NCBI RefSeq assembly: GCF_036785885.1
Contig: NC_092312.1
Location: 12,294,001-12,358,000, forward strand
DNA from: Coffea arabica
Lineage: Eukaryota; Streptophyta; Magnoliopsida; Gentianales; Rubiaceae
Direction of reading: 5' to 3'
Length of the DNA: 64,000 nt
Within the stretch, counting starts at the first letter, position 1. Each line of letters opens with the position of its first letter. A program made the translations under genes and the position numbers. This document shows positions 25,627 to 39,400 of this stretch, piece by piece. Under the pieces are notes generated by a model, which ran no database searches, was not told the origin of the DNA, and saw only the letters and a list, made by a program, of their open reading frames with translations.

Positions 25627-26539
25627 GAATTTTTTTTTTTTTAAATCTTCTGATATTATTTTGTTTTCGACGATGTTTTATATCTCATCCATTTAATGCA
25701 TTTCACATGACATTTAATTTAATTTTGTTGTCTACTTTTTCTGTTTAATCCAATCACTTTTAATTTGAATAACATTAAACATTTTCAAAATAAAGAAGTA
25801 CAAGTTATTTTATTAAACCCTATAATTGGATAGAAGGGTCCCTATACGATAATACCTACAAAACAAATAAATACTAGTTGTTTTACAGCTATTTTAATAG
25901 ATTAAATTATTAAAACTAATTATCGTATATCAAATAATGACACGCAAATAATTCTTCATTTCTACAAATATGCTATTAATCGTTTTATACGATTACATTT
26001 TATATGAAAATTCAAATATATAAATCGTAATTCATATTATAATTTTTCATTTTTTGATACAATTACGGTTCCTTTAACATTCTGTGTGCATGATACATAA
26101 TAAAGTTAAAATTAACAAATCATAATAATATTAAGCAATACTTTCATCCATTATGCAATCACTTCAATTTAAATCATATTATTAAATCATTTTTTAAATT
26201 TAACAAATCATAACAGTTACGCATGTTATATAACTTAAACTTGATAAAATGGTAAACATTAATTCTTTAAGAATTCCCTAAATCCTTTAACAAATGGATC
26301 AAATATTTTAAACCTAATCTCCTTTAAAATGCTCAAATTCTTGTGAGCCCAATGTTTGTTTTTAAAATTTTGTCAAACTGTATGCATTGTTTTTAAAACT
26401 TTTCATTTTAAATAATTTTTACAGAAAAATTTTTGTCGAATTCCCAATTGAATTGGACAAAGATTAAAAAAAAAGAATTTCTAAATCGCCTGGCTGAAGG
26501 ATGTTTTATTAAAACAAATTCTAAATTATCTGTAACCGT

Positions 26540-26570
26540 AAACCCTAACCCCTAACCCCTAACCCTAACC
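26540..26570. repeat. Interstitial telomere-like repeat
   Basis: About four degenerate units of CCCTAA(CC), starting AAACCCTAACCCCTAACCCC, inside the fold-back element near its right arm. The plant telomere unit is CCCTAAA; here most units are CCCCTAA or CCCTAAC. Confidence 0.65.
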
Positions 26571-26876
26571 GTAGATGTAACCGTACGAAAAATTTTTCTT
26601 TTTTACTGAGGAGGAGGATTTAAAAAAAAAAAAAAAAACATTTCTGACCGTCGCGCCATGTTGGACCGACGGTCAGGAGATTTTTTTTTTAAAAAAAATT
26701 CCGACGGTCGCTCCAACATGGCGCGACGGTCAGAACAACTTTAAAAAAAAAACATTTGCTGCCAGTCGAGCCATGTAGGAGCGACGGGCATAGAATGATA
26801 CCACAGAGCTGATAGACTACGTTTGACGGAACTTTTTGCCAAGTATCTATATTTTAATCAATTAGCCCCTGATTCC

Positions 26877-27424
26877 CACCCTTCTAGTACTAGTCCTCAA
26901 CTATCCTATGGCATCGCGAAGTTTTACGTCGATTCAAAGCAATTACTATGCATTGAAAAGTCTTATGTTGGTTTGGATCAATTATTAGACATGTTCGATG
27001 GTTAATTAAAGATCAGTAGAAAAGTTTCATGTGAAAATATATAAATACCTTTGTAAGTCACATTTAAATGGAATCCACCTGATACGTTATTATCTCCCCG
27101 TAAAACTCCTTCATTGGTTGGAAAGTAACCTTTTCTGCAGTTGCTCCGACTGACGTAAATTTTTCTAATTGTCAGAGCCGCAATACTCCGGCTGAAAAGA
27201 CAGACTCCGCGTCTGGAAACTTCGATAACATTCTGGGCTTTTCCGGACTCGTCTCTCTCCTTCTTCTACCCTCCTCCTCACCTTTTAATTCCCCCATCAA
27301 CTCCTACTGATATACTTGCAATGCAAAATACACCTACTGTCTGAAAGCAAAAGTTAATCATTCATACGCCAACCTTTTCTTCTCGTTCTTCACAAACACT
27401 TGTACACAGAACAAGGGAAGTGAA
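26877..27424 (+). promoter_or_regulatory. Promoter and 5' leader of the DnaJ gene
   Basis: 548 bases between the transposon duplication and the DnaJ start codon. Bases 27216-27233 read GAAACTTC, then seven bases, then TTC, resembling a partial heat-shock element (GAAnnTTC with a further TTC). CT-rich leader sequence (27245-27300) follows. No clear TATA box is called. Confidence 0.4.
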
Positions 27425-29276
27425 ATGGGTGTGGACTATTACAAAATCTTGCAGGTGGATAAAAGTGCGAAGGATGAAGATTTAAAGAAAGCTTATAGAA
27501 AGCTGGCGATGAAATGGCATCCTGACAAGAACCCCAACAACAAGAAGGAAGCTGAGGCCAAATTCAAACAGATTTCAGAAGCCTATGAGGTAGTTTACCG
27601 ACAACATGCAACACACTCCTCTGTTTAATTCCTCTTCAAATTTAATTTCTTTCTTTAGCTTACTAAAGGGCATCCGCACGACATTGGTGGTGTCTTTGAA
27701 TTGTCTAATAATTTCATTCTCTTAGCTATACTTTTGTTACTGAATTCTGTCTATTTCATTTGGGTTTTAAATTTTAATGCTTCTTGATATGAATGTTCTC
27801 ATTTCGGAGAAAAGTGCCAACATTTCTGTCTTCAGGATTGCTTTTGTTGACTAATTAATAATGCCACCTTCTTCAGAGTGCTCATGGCATTGAAATTTGA
27901 TCATGTACCATAGGTTCAGGATTTGGCTCTCCGTTTGTTGAAGATTATTCACAACAATAATGACTCTAGACCACATAAAAATCTACTCTTGGCTGACGTC
28001 GATATGTCTGCTTTTCATTTCAAAGATAAGGATGCATCTGTGATTCTGTGTGATTGAATAAGATATTGATCTAGTTGATTCTTTGGGTTTAGGTATTAAG
28101 CGATCCTGAAAAGAGGGCCATCTATGATCAGTATGGGGAAGAAGGCCTAAAAGGGCAAGTGCCGCCACCTGGTGCTGGTGGGCCTGGCCGGGCGACGTTC
28201 TTCCAGACTGGAGATGGACCAAATGTGTTCAGATTCAATCCCAGAAATGCGAATGATATTTTTGATGAATTTTTCGGTTTTTCGACTCCATTTGGTGGGA
28301 TGGGAGGTGCTGGTGGCATGAATGGTGGTGGTACAAGGTTTCCTAGTTCAATGTTTGGAGATGATATATTTAGTTCATTTGGAGAGGGTAGAACCATGAA
28401 TTCGGTTCCTTGGAAAGCACCGCCAATCGAGCAAAATTTGCCTTGCAGTCTCGAAGAGCTTTCCAAGGGAACTACCAAGAAGATGAAGATTTCAAGAGAA
28501 ATAGCTGATGCAAGTGGGTAAGTGTTAATCTAGGCATTCATCATAATGTTACTAAAAGTCATATTTTATGTTGCCAGCATATCTTTCGTGATCAACAACT
28601 CAGTTGCTTCTGTTGATGGTCGGGTCGGGGTTTATGTCATAGTAACTTAGGCTTATCCTATGGCTTATGCCTGAAGTTGTGCATCGCTAAAAGAGCATTG
28701 CATGGAAAAAACTCTCTATCTTGAATACTCTTGCAACAGATGTTCAGCTAGAATTGATGTTGTCGTAGTTTATAAGTGTGATTCCTCTCTGGTTGGGGCT
28801 ATTGTGCGTCTTAACAGCTGATGTTATTCTTCTGCAGGAAGACGTTACCAGTACAGGAGATTCTGACCATTGACATCAAGCCTGGATGGAAGAAAGGAAC
28901 TAAGATTACATTTCCAGAGAAGGGGAATGAACAACCAAATGTTATTCCTTCAGATCTGGTATTCATAATTGATGAAAAACCACACAGTGTGTTCAAAAGA
29001 GATGGCAATGATCTTGTTGTCACACAGAAGATATCACTTGCTGAAGCATTAACGGGGTGCACAGTCCATCTTACGACGTTGGATGGGAGGAAATTAACTG
29101 TACCTATCAACGCTCCCATTCATCCTGATTATGAAGAAGTCGTCCCAAGAGAAGGGATGCCTATTCCAAAAGAGCCCTCAAAGAGGGGTAATCTCAGGAT
29201 CAAGTTCAACATCAAGTTCCCAACCGGGTTGACGGCTGAGCAAAAGTCGGGAATCAAGAAGTTGCTTTCTCCTTGA
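27425..29276 (+). CDS. Type II (class B) DnaJ/HSP40 co-chaperone, 342 aa, 3 exons
   Basis: Stimulates Hsp70 ATPase and delivers clients; most likely cytosolic or nuclear, since no targeting sequence is seen. Exons 27425-27589, 28093-28517 and 28838-29276 join in phase with GT-AG borders. The J-domain (residues 1-~70) contains [20 protein letters not shown] with the HPD triad at 32-34. A G/F-rich linker follows (about 75-155, including [20 protein letters not shown]). The two C-terminal substrate-binding domains span about 165-330 ([34 protein letters not shown]). The cysteine-rich zinc finger of type I is absent, so this is a DNAJB1/DNAJB13-type protein. The start is the first ATG and gives the canonical MGVDYYK. 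Confidence 0.95.
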
Positions 29277-30445
29277 GGTTGCGCTCCACATCTTCCTTTT
29301 GTCCATTCTTCCTACCCCTGCCCTTCTCTCTTTGTACCTTTGTATGATTGCATTGCTTGCACGCTCCACTCGAGTTAAAAGGGAAAATGCAATGTATGAG
29401 GCAGAAGATAGTGTAATATATCTATCGGGTTTTTGGTATCTTTCTTAGCGGTAGTTTGAAAGGGTTGTGAGCTACCTTGTATTGAAAGACAATTCTAGGG
29501 TCATAGATGATGCCTTGATGTTATGCACAACGAATGTGTACATGAGGTGATGGCAGTCGACAGGTTAAAAGTGTAAAATGAGAGTCAATCATTGGCTACT
29601 AAATGTGCGTGTTGAACTACTAAATGTGCGTGTATGGTGCCACCTGATTGCTAGCTTTCGGTTAATTTGTTTCGCCTCGTGTCTTTCTTCCAAACTGTAT
29701 TTGATGAAAGATGTGCAAAAGGTGATCTGACGATGATTTGGACGTCAAAGACATCAAATGCAGCAGCATTTCTGCATTCCTAGGTAGTACCACCTACAAA
29801 GCTGGACAAAGAAAATGGTGATTAGGAAAGCATCGAAACTTGCTCAGACCGATGCAACTGATCAGAGCAATCTATTCACCTCCTGAGAGGATGAACCACG
29901 CACGCCTAACTAAATTTTTTCATTGCTCTGACTTGTTTGAAGTAGCAGATTTTTAGTAGCATATATTTTTGTTCGATGACATGGTTAAGTTCCTCGAACT
30001 TTTTACATAGTTATGTTGACTTCAAATTCATCCACTAATAAATGAATTTTTACGCCTCTATGCATACGAGGATAAAAATGAAACCTCTGCGCATACGAGG
30101 ATAAAAATGAATAGAAGAGAACATTTTCTCATTATGACCAACACGGTGGGATTTGGCAAATGCGGCCACAAAGAAAGAAAGAAAGAAAAGCTAATGGGCT
30201 GGCCAAACACTCGGGTACTAATTAAACTTTAGTATTGATGTACGTTCTTGTAACCAGACCGACACTCTCGGTTAGATTTACTATTGCTTTACGGTTATAC
30301 ACAATAGAACAAAAAAAACCTAAATCTGCCCTCATCAAAGAATACAAAAGAATTTAAAAGAATGTGACCGAGGAGGACCTTTCTGATCTACAACCGTCCG
30401 TCAGACTGGCCACCTCCCTAATTGGGTCACCAAAATTTGTTAACC
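29277..30445. other. 3' UTR of DnaJ and convergent intergenic region
   Basis: DnaJ and RLT are convergent here. 29277-29560 is probably DnaJ 3' UTR. A short near-exact duplication (ACTACTAAATGTGCGTGT) lies near 29600-29630, a 29-bp tandem duplication at 30054-30111 and an (AAAG)n run at 30172-30188. No gene is visible. Confidence 0.45.
30054..30111. repeat. 29-bp tandem duplication
   Basis: Two adjacent units containing GCATACGAGGATAAAAATGA with one or two differences. Confidence 0.7.
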
Positions 30446-33400
30446 TCAATCACTGTAATCTCCAGACACCAAGGAGTCGGAGCCTTCATCATCAACATTA
30501 TCGTCGCCCTGTCTATCAGAATCATAATCATTTATGCCTATATCTCCTTCACCATCTTCATCACCGCCATTATCATCCTCACTATCATCCCCCTCCTCGT
30601 CACTCATTTCCATCATTTCACTGTTTCTGTGAGGAGCAACAGTAAAACCAGCGTCCCATTTTCCGAAATCATATGTAGTTTCAGGTGCATTGTCATCCGA
30701 ATCAACACCGTCATCCGTGCTGTTACTGTTGTCTTCTGTCTCTCCGACGTTTTTATTTACAACTCTCTCTGCACCAGCTGTGTGTCTTGGTAATCCTGAC
30801 ACAATTCTAATGCTGCCCCTATCACCTAAACGACCTGGCAACGTCTCCTCAGAGAATTTTTTCTCAGTCCTCCTCTTCCTAACAGTTCTGCGACCTCGTC
30901 CATGTTTGTGTCCATATGATCTCTCTCCCTGCTGCATTAGAGCCTCGGTCAATGTCCCACCATGTTTTAAACTTCGTCTTCCGGATTCCGATACAGATCC
31001 AGCAAATCCTTTCGGCCACCTTCCACGAGGACGACCACTTCCCCGCCCACGAATGACTTGCTTATAATCAGAGCTGCCAGATGCATTGCCTGTATAGTCC
31101 CAAGTTTCTTCTTTCAGCTGCTGTTTATCCCGCTTCGAATCCGTTGTTGGAACTTTTTGAGTATCCCCTGTATTTGAATATTTTGAGGGAACCTTCTGTG
31201 CGTCGACAAAACACTACAAAAAGTGAGTATACAAAAACTTCCAGCAAACCGAGAACAAACTCTGACAAAATACTGACATGAATAGTTCAAAACATGAGGT
31301 AGTCCAATGCTCAAAAGGTAAAATGTGGAGGACGCAGAAAAGATGCAAGGGAAGATAACTCAACTATCAAATTCTCCACTTTCTTTTCATCAGGAAGCTT
31401 GGGCTTCTCATGTTGACCGTGTAAAATTGAAGTGTCAAGCTCCAATAACCTGAGAGCCACAGCAGAAGTGGTTTGCGGTATCCAAGGAAGTTGAGAAACT
31501 GATCCACGATGAGCAAAATCATAGCCAGAAACTTTTGATGAGGCACAATAACACAACAACTCCTCTGTTGTCTCAAAACTTGATGATAAATAATCACGTT
31601 TTATGGCACCCTCAAATTGTGTCAGAATCTGCACAAAAGATGTACCCTTTCAGAAACCATATTTATCCCACAGGGAATTTAAAATACCAAGCTTCAAAAC
31701 TAAACATGACATGCCATACTGGCACTGCAACTTGCTATTGGTTAAACAGAGTACTATACGATGAAACTGCAACAAGACATTCACCGAATTAATAGCATCC
31801 AGAACTGCACATTGAATGATTCCTGGTTCAGTAGAATATCAGGACCAAAGATGAAATCAATTTTCAAAAAATAACTACTTTTTCTGGACAAATTCCAGTA
31901 TCACATTTATGGATCCATCTACAAAGTTAAAAAAATCTGAACTTGATCTTTCATCTTTTGCTTCCAGGAATTTTAGTAGAAAGAATAAAGCAGATTCAAC
32001 ACTTAGCAATTAGTCAGCCTTGTTTGACTAAGTCCTCAAGTAGTTTAGATGAAGTTCTCAGCGGAAAGTTTTCAACAACCTGTAAGAGATCATCAGTGCG
32101 TGATGCATTTAGAAGCTTTGCGGCCCAGATCTTCCTCAAGTCTCCTGTCCAAGAAGATTGAAGGGCATTGTGTGGAACAGAAGCCTAACATAAAGAACAT
32201 CAAATTTTTAATGCAATAAGAAAGACCTGTAAAAGAGTCAATCAACAATGCAGAGACTAACAAGAGCAAATTTGTACATGTTAAGACACACTAATCATTC
32301 TCACCTCAAGGGAATTTAACAACACCTTGATCAACCGGATTCTGAGAGGATGAGAAGAATTTGAACCACCAAAATTCAATGGCTCAACTTTCACTTTTTC
32401 TTCATGAATTGTCTGTTCGACTAAGCCTTCTTTATTACCAACCTTACTGGTTGTATGGCAGGAATGGCCATGGCACTCTACATTCATGTAAGAATCAAAA
32501 CAGAGGTGGCATGTTCCTAATAGCGGTGTGCACCTATTCTTTCCATAAGTCAAGGAACGCAAAACAGAGGAATTGAAGCATTCCCTCCACATCCAAATTT
32601 GAAAATCTTCATACCTTTTCAGTGCATTCTCTCTCTCTGTTTCATTTCTCCCTAACTCAATTTTGAATGAGGATGACGGTTCCAATGAATCGGAGTTCAT
32701 ACCACACACTGTACTACTTGGACTGTCAAGACCAGAATTACAACCTGGACTAGAACTTACTTCAGCAAGTTCATCTCCAGTTTTCATTCCTTCTTTCCCT
32801 TCAATACAATTAAATGACAAATTCTTCCGGACACGTTCACGGAAAGGAACCTCAATCTTCTGCAACATTATATGCAGATGAGATTCCCTAATGCCACGCA
32901 TATCCAACGATGTGGATAGTGCATCAAACGCCTGCGTATATCAGACAAATGTAAAAGTCAATCAATGGAAAAATGCTTTGCCTAAGGTGGCCAATTGCAT
33001 AGGTGCTTAAAACGTAATTAACATAACAAAATATTATTAACCTCTCGCCTTCTAAGAAACCAGTCTTACAATAACACAAACAAATTTTTTTCCCCTTTTT
33101 GGGTAGGTATAACACAAACAAATTGACACAAAGCATTTCTTCTTTATACGATCTTTCCCTTAAAACTTGTCCCTATTCAATTAAATGTCATCATTTATGC
33201 CTGTGAACATGCAATGTAATGTACCAAAATGCAGTCTCAAAATCTCAAATACTGCTTTACACACAACAGATGCCACTCTCCTTTGTGATAATTAACAGAA
33301 AGGCATTCGGATATTTTGACTTATTATCACCACCAGAGATAATCCCACAAAATTGAGAATAACAGAATTCATGAAAAACATACATCATATTTCCCTGTTT

Positions 33401-36400
33401 GGCAAATGCTAAATCGCATTGCAAACCCACCCACCCAGCACCCCCCAAGAATCTAAAGAAAAAGAAACAAAGAGTAACGTGTGGGAGAGAAGTATGAAAA
33501 GCAATAGACAGGAAAATGGAAACTTCAAGTCAGAAGGTAAAAGCCCCTTACAATCTAGTATGTGCAAAAGACAGAAAATAGAATTAGCAACCCACTCCGA
33601 CCAAAAGCAACATAACAACCAAGAGATAAGAATCCAAATGCTGAATAAACAAACAAGTTGGAAACACATTTCCCCACTCAGGAAGAAGAAGCGGTGGGGA
33701 AGAAGAAAATAACATTAATCCTACCTCTTCAGAATCCAATAGCCTCCAAAAGCCATCAGGAGATTCCACAAAAATCCTACCAGAACCAGGATCATGGCTT
33801 GAAGGAGACGCAACAAATAGCCAATAACGGTTACGCCTTCTATCTGAGCCAAGAGGTAGGGACCTGTAAACATACATCTCTTCTGCTATATGTCCAATAA
33901 AAGCTTTCATCTGCATGCGTGACCTCTCTGCTGTGAAATTGTTTTGCTGGATTGAGTTACTAATCTGGGCAAAAGAAGCGTCATTGGTGAAAGAACTCTT
34001 TTCTATGGCAAGAGTGTCAACGTGATTATGAGCATTGTCCAACCCACCAGCAGGCTCATCCTTCTCCATGAGATCTAGTGATGCTTCACCATTTCTATTA
34101 TCGACTAAACCTAATGGGCTTTGGCTGCCCTCCATGGCAGTAGCACCATAATTAGATTCACTAAACTTAGTTATAATCTCTTCTTTCATGCGCCTCTTAT
34201 CCAACTGTGCTTCAGTCCACATCTGCTTCTTGATCGCATTGGCTGCATCCAGTCGATCCTGCAAGATTATCATCAGCCAACATTAACCTCATTTCTTTCT
34301 ATGAAGCTGCTAAGGATATTACAAAATGGTCAGATATATGACCTCAAGGATTACACGGATAGAATTCCCTTCGTTTGCAATGCCAACCAAGATAACAAGA
34401 GCATTGAGGCGCTCCTCCACAGATAATTCAGAGTATTCTCCTTCAGTAAGTCCTTGAACCCATGGCTCCCCAGACCTACTTTCATCAATCTCAGCTGCCT
34501 GGTCAGAATTACTTGCTCCTGCAGCTTTATCAAAAACCAGTAGATCATCAATATACTTAGTGGAGAATCCATGTTAACCAACAGAGAATACAGGAATATT
34601 ACAAAGCATCAACAAGTAAAATAACAAATCTCTATTACCATCAGAACCAAATTCATTTTCTACAGCGATGTCATCCGAAAGGTTATCCTTTCCATTCCCA
34701 GAGCAAGTTCCAGCTTCATTGCAACCCTCACCAATTTTGTTTGCCTCGGATGGAGTACCCAAATCATCAACTTCTGGACCCTCAGCCACATCACAATCAG
34801 AATCATCATCTCTTTCTTCATCCTCAGCGTTTTGCCCGGTTAAAACACCATTCACAAATCTCTGTATCTTCTCCCTTGCTGCTGAAATTATAGCCTCAGC
34901 ATCAGCAGGGTCCTTCCTATAAGCAGGTCGCACATTATAGGTTGAAGGAGCAATTCTTTCAAAAAGTATTGGGTCCCTTGACAGGGCAACGGAAATAGAT
35001 GCCTCCGGTGTCTTGCTTGTTGTTAGATCACGAAGTCCAGATTTCTTCACACACATCAACAAAAATAATAATAATCAGCACCAGGAGACAAGGGCAAACA
35101 GAATAGGAAAACTTCCATAGCCCCATGGCAACACTTTAACAGCTTTAACTAACGTTTACCTGAATCTTGTCTGCAAGCTCTAAAACATTCAATCCCTTGC
35201 TTCCCTCAAGGGCAAGCACATGGTAAGCAGCAAATTTCACCGTTCCAGGAGTTAACCGATGCCTAGATTTGCGCTGAAGGGAAAACCCTTTTTCTTGCAT
35301 AATTGCAACAGCATTTTCAGCTGCTGATCCATTTCGAAGAGCAGAAACTATGTCCTCACAACCTTTGGTCTGTTCGGAGAAAGAATCACAGAAAAATCTA
35401 TAATACAATCCCAGAATTCATTAAAAAGCCAAAAAAGAAATTATTTGTAGCATTTAATATGACCCTTCGTTTTCTTCTCTTGTCATTGGGGTGGGGTGGC
35501 AGGGGAAGCCTGAAATTAGTGTTATTTCAGTTATGGCTACTCTCTGATGGTCATACATGGGGATAGGAAGGAAGCAAACACCTATATGCAAATAATACAG
35601 TCAACTAAACCTTCTCAGTGATTTACAGCCACAAGGAACGGAATTTACATGAGTTACAGACATAATAATGGGGATTTACTCTGTACAAATTCACTGTCTT
35701 GAACAAAAACTCCAATCCCCAAAAAGGGCTCAATCGATTCAAAACAATCATCTTTGGAGCTTGAACATTATCTTTACATGCATGCAAAAACTGTATAATA
35801 ACGATAACAGGTAAGTTGTGAAGACATACCTCACTGTCATTCAAGCCCCCACGTTCTGTACTCTTTTTCTTGAGTTGTGGACCAAATCCAGCTGAAAGTG
35901 CAAATTGCCGCAAAATTTCAGGCCACGTAAGTGGATTCAAGTGCTTCTGCCAAGTACGTATGTCAAAACCCCAAACATATGCCTGCTTTGTGGAGAATCA
36001 AAATGAGACTCATCATTACAAATAAATATTCAAAATTGAGCTCAAGAAAATGCAAAGTTTAAGTCTCTGCAGCAGTAATTACCCCTTCAACTATGTGGGG
36101 ATGTCCGCCTTCAGGATTAACAGCACTATACTGATTTGTTCCAGGCCCACCAGACGGTGTTCTTACAACATCTTCGATATCTTTTATGATCATTCTCAAA
36201 AGAGCAATGTGTATCTCACCCAGCAGCCTTGAATCCTGGAAGCGTAAAAGCAACACGAATTTATGAACAGACTTTCCCTCCCAGTGAGATGGTTAATGAC
36301 CCAAAAAAAAACACTTGAAAAGTAAAACCTGAGAGAATTTAAGAAATTATCGCTTAACCAGGATTGCCTGCAGAAAACCAAAGGATTCAAAACTCACATA

Positions 36401-39400
36401 ATCATGTAAAGCCTGGATAAATTCATCAAGGGTAAAGGGCCAAAGTCCTAGAACATCAGCAAAAGTAATGCAGAATCTCCAAACCTGCAAAGGAAAACAA
36501 AACATTAAAACTCAAAATAAAGTGTGCTACAGTGAACCAAAGACGAGATCCGGTTCAACCTTTACATATCTGAATTCTTCCCAAATACATTAAAAGAAAA
36601 ACCAAAATATATTGTAAAAAATGCAAATATTAAATGGCCTAGAGAATAGTCTCACACAACCCAGATAAAATATCTAAGCTAACAAACTCAATCTATAAAG
36701 CTTTCAAAGCTCAAAAATCTACAGCATGCATAATGTCATTGATACAATACCAGCTTGAGCCAAATACACAGATATGCAGTAATACTAGGAGAATCCAAGG
36801 ACAACAGACATACAATTTCAGCAGCAGCAGCAACAAGAGTGACATCATCCAATTATGCTTGATATTTAAGTAAAATAATGATCAAGTAAATAACAAACAA
36901 ACCAACAAATCCCAACACTAAAAAGAAACGCAAAAACATCAAATAAGGATCAGAAAGTACATAATTACTGAAAGGTCTAAGAACAAAACATCAAGCTAAA
37001 ATATAAAAAATATGAATTTAGGATAAAATCCCAATCATCATAGAAGGTAAAGGAAAACCAGTCACCAACACACACCATGAGTAGTTTCCCCACATTGTCC
37101 TCTGAATCAATCCAAGGTCGAACAGCAAAAGGCTTCTTCAATTTCACAGACTCAGGAGGAAATTTACATAAAGATTCTGAAACATAAAAACATTTATCTC
37201 AGCAGGTAAAATTTTCAAATTAACAACCCAGAAATGATAAGTGAAGAAAATTTTAACAAAGAAACAGAAACAAGTCATAGAATTAGCAAAAGTACGACTA
37301 CATTCATCCAGTTAAGCCAAGGACCTATTGTAAGATTTCTACTAAAAAATTCAGCAGAGAGTTGCAAGATAAAACAAATATCCCATGGGACTTGTTCCTA
37401 GGAGGCACACCTCGGAATGACTCAAGGCCTTGCAACGTGTCATAATCAAGAGATACTATCGAGGATAATCCTTTGCTACTAGCAGCCAACTCCATTAATT
37501 CTAACCGCTCATCCTCAATTAGCTCCAGAGACTCTTTAGCAATTCTACGGGCTGCTGCCCTCTCCATTGCAGCTTTTTGTCTTGCTGCTTCCTTCTCTCT
37601 CCGAAGCTCTTCTTTCTGCTTCTTCCTCTCAGCCTAAAGAACATAATAAAGAACAGATGTTGGTTTTTCTATGCCTAATGTCATAAAAAGCTAATCTGGA
37701 AAGCATAATAAAACTTACCCGCAAAAGTTCCTTCTGCATAAACTTCTCTCTTCGTTCCATCTCACGTTTCTCTTCACGCTGACATCTTTCCTCCTTCCTT
37801 TGCTGCTCTCTCATCATCCTCAGTTCTTCTTTCTTTCTTTCACGGTCTTGTTTTTCCATTTCCTTCTTCATTTGTTCCTCTCTCTTGAAGAAAGCAATAA
37901 GTCAATTTTAAATGAATTACTCCATTATTTATACCTAACTTCCATCGGATTCTAGTGGAAAATAGTTGAAAATATTATTTAAAAAATTTTAAATTTGAAA
38001 CCTTTCTCCTTAAAAGATCTTGCTTCTCTAGCTCTTTCCTGATCCTTTTTTCCTGGGCTTGAACTTCCCGTTCAATTCTGGCTTCATCACCCTGCAAGGG
38101 GTTATCATGCATTAAAAGTGTCTAAAGCCTTGGTCAAACAAAAGTTCTAAAGACTATAAAATACATAAACTTTACAGTACCTTGCGCTTCCGCTCCATCT
38201 GCATAACATCTTCATTATTTGAAATGAAGGCATCATGCGTCGGAGGCGAAGGCAAATGTCCCTGCCTGCCTTGCTGAGACAAGATGCTAGCACTTGATGC
38301 CTGACCTTCCAGACCATAATCCCTAGACAAATGTCCATTTCCTTGCATTAATGGCAAGGTTTTGCCAGCTGGACCAGCAACTGGTGAATCATAGAGGTAA
38401 GGAGGGGCAACTTGTCCATAAGCATCAGATCTAATCTTAGGCTCAGCAGATTCTTGATGACTACTGGGTACAGCCTGCAACATAGCCAATTCCAAAATTA
38501 ACCAGACACTAGTAGTAAATTTGCTTTGTTCAACAGAAATAAAATCTGCAAAAAAGAAGTACTTCCCTCCCAACACACACCCCCCCCCCCCCAAAAAAAT
38601 CCCAACAAAAAAAAAAGAGGATCTAATAATGATAACAAAACTACCTATCAAAATCTATTTCAGGTTGGAAATCATAAACTATTACTACTATTACGCCAAT
38701 TTTGCAACTCTTAGAACCCCCAAAAGTACACATCTGGAAAGCTCATCTCAAGATAACATGACTCAATGGTTAGTCATTATAGATAATGTAAAACTTGAGT
38801 GCTGTTGATTCTACAACTTCTAAATGTACTCAAATCCACAAATCTGTGGCTAACACTCACAGAGGTATGAAACTAGATCTTCATGTGCAATGAGTTGTTT
38901 AAGCAAGGTATTATCGCTGCTCAGTCAATAACTCACAAAATCCAGATTTTTCAAGTATGTAATTATTCTGACATATTTTCTCATAGATAAAGAGCAAAAT
39001 CATTGTTATTGGTAATAGAATTAGCAATGTAAAAAAGAAATAGCCACACAAACCAAACTGAGAGAAAATTTCTGAAAATAATGTGTTGAGAAGCAATCAC
39101 GAAAGAGGAAACATTTGAGTCAATCAAGATCTACCACAAGTTCGAAATTTTTGTACAGAAGAGTGGAGAACCACATGAAATTCAGGTTTAATTGCAAATG
39201 CAATATGGAATTTGCAAAATAAAAGTTTCGAATAAAATGAAAGAGAGAACAAACTTTGATTTGCTTCGTGTCATATGACCCATATGGCTTGTTATCATAA
39301 GAATGCCTGTACCGCTCCCGATGCTCAGCTGTCACTGGTCCACATGTGACATCACAAGTTAGTATAACATGTTACAAACTGAAACTCAAGAAGCAAAGAA

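Larger units (their letters stand above)
25411..26867. mobile_element. Fold-back Mutator-like element, non-autonomous (1457 bp)
   Basis: Terminal inverted repeats of about 230 bp (25411-25640 and 26640-26867) begin GGCTAATTGATTAAAATATA on both arms and stay similar throughout. Flanking CCTCATTCC (25402-25410) and CCTGATTCC (26868-26876) are a 9-bp target duplication with one mismatch, the size typical of Mutator-like elements. Each arm contains several internal palindromes built on CCGTCGCGCCATG. The centre (25640-26640) is AT-rich, without transposase coding. Non-autonomous and probably old, but the arms are well kept. Confidence 0.75.

Noticed and set aside
26540-26570. True chromosome end
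   Set aside because: Only about four degenerate units, inside a transposon and flanked by ordinary genes on both sides.
25627-26640. Possible transposase in the Mutator-like element
   Set aside because: No open frame of useful length lies between the arms; the element is non-autonomous.
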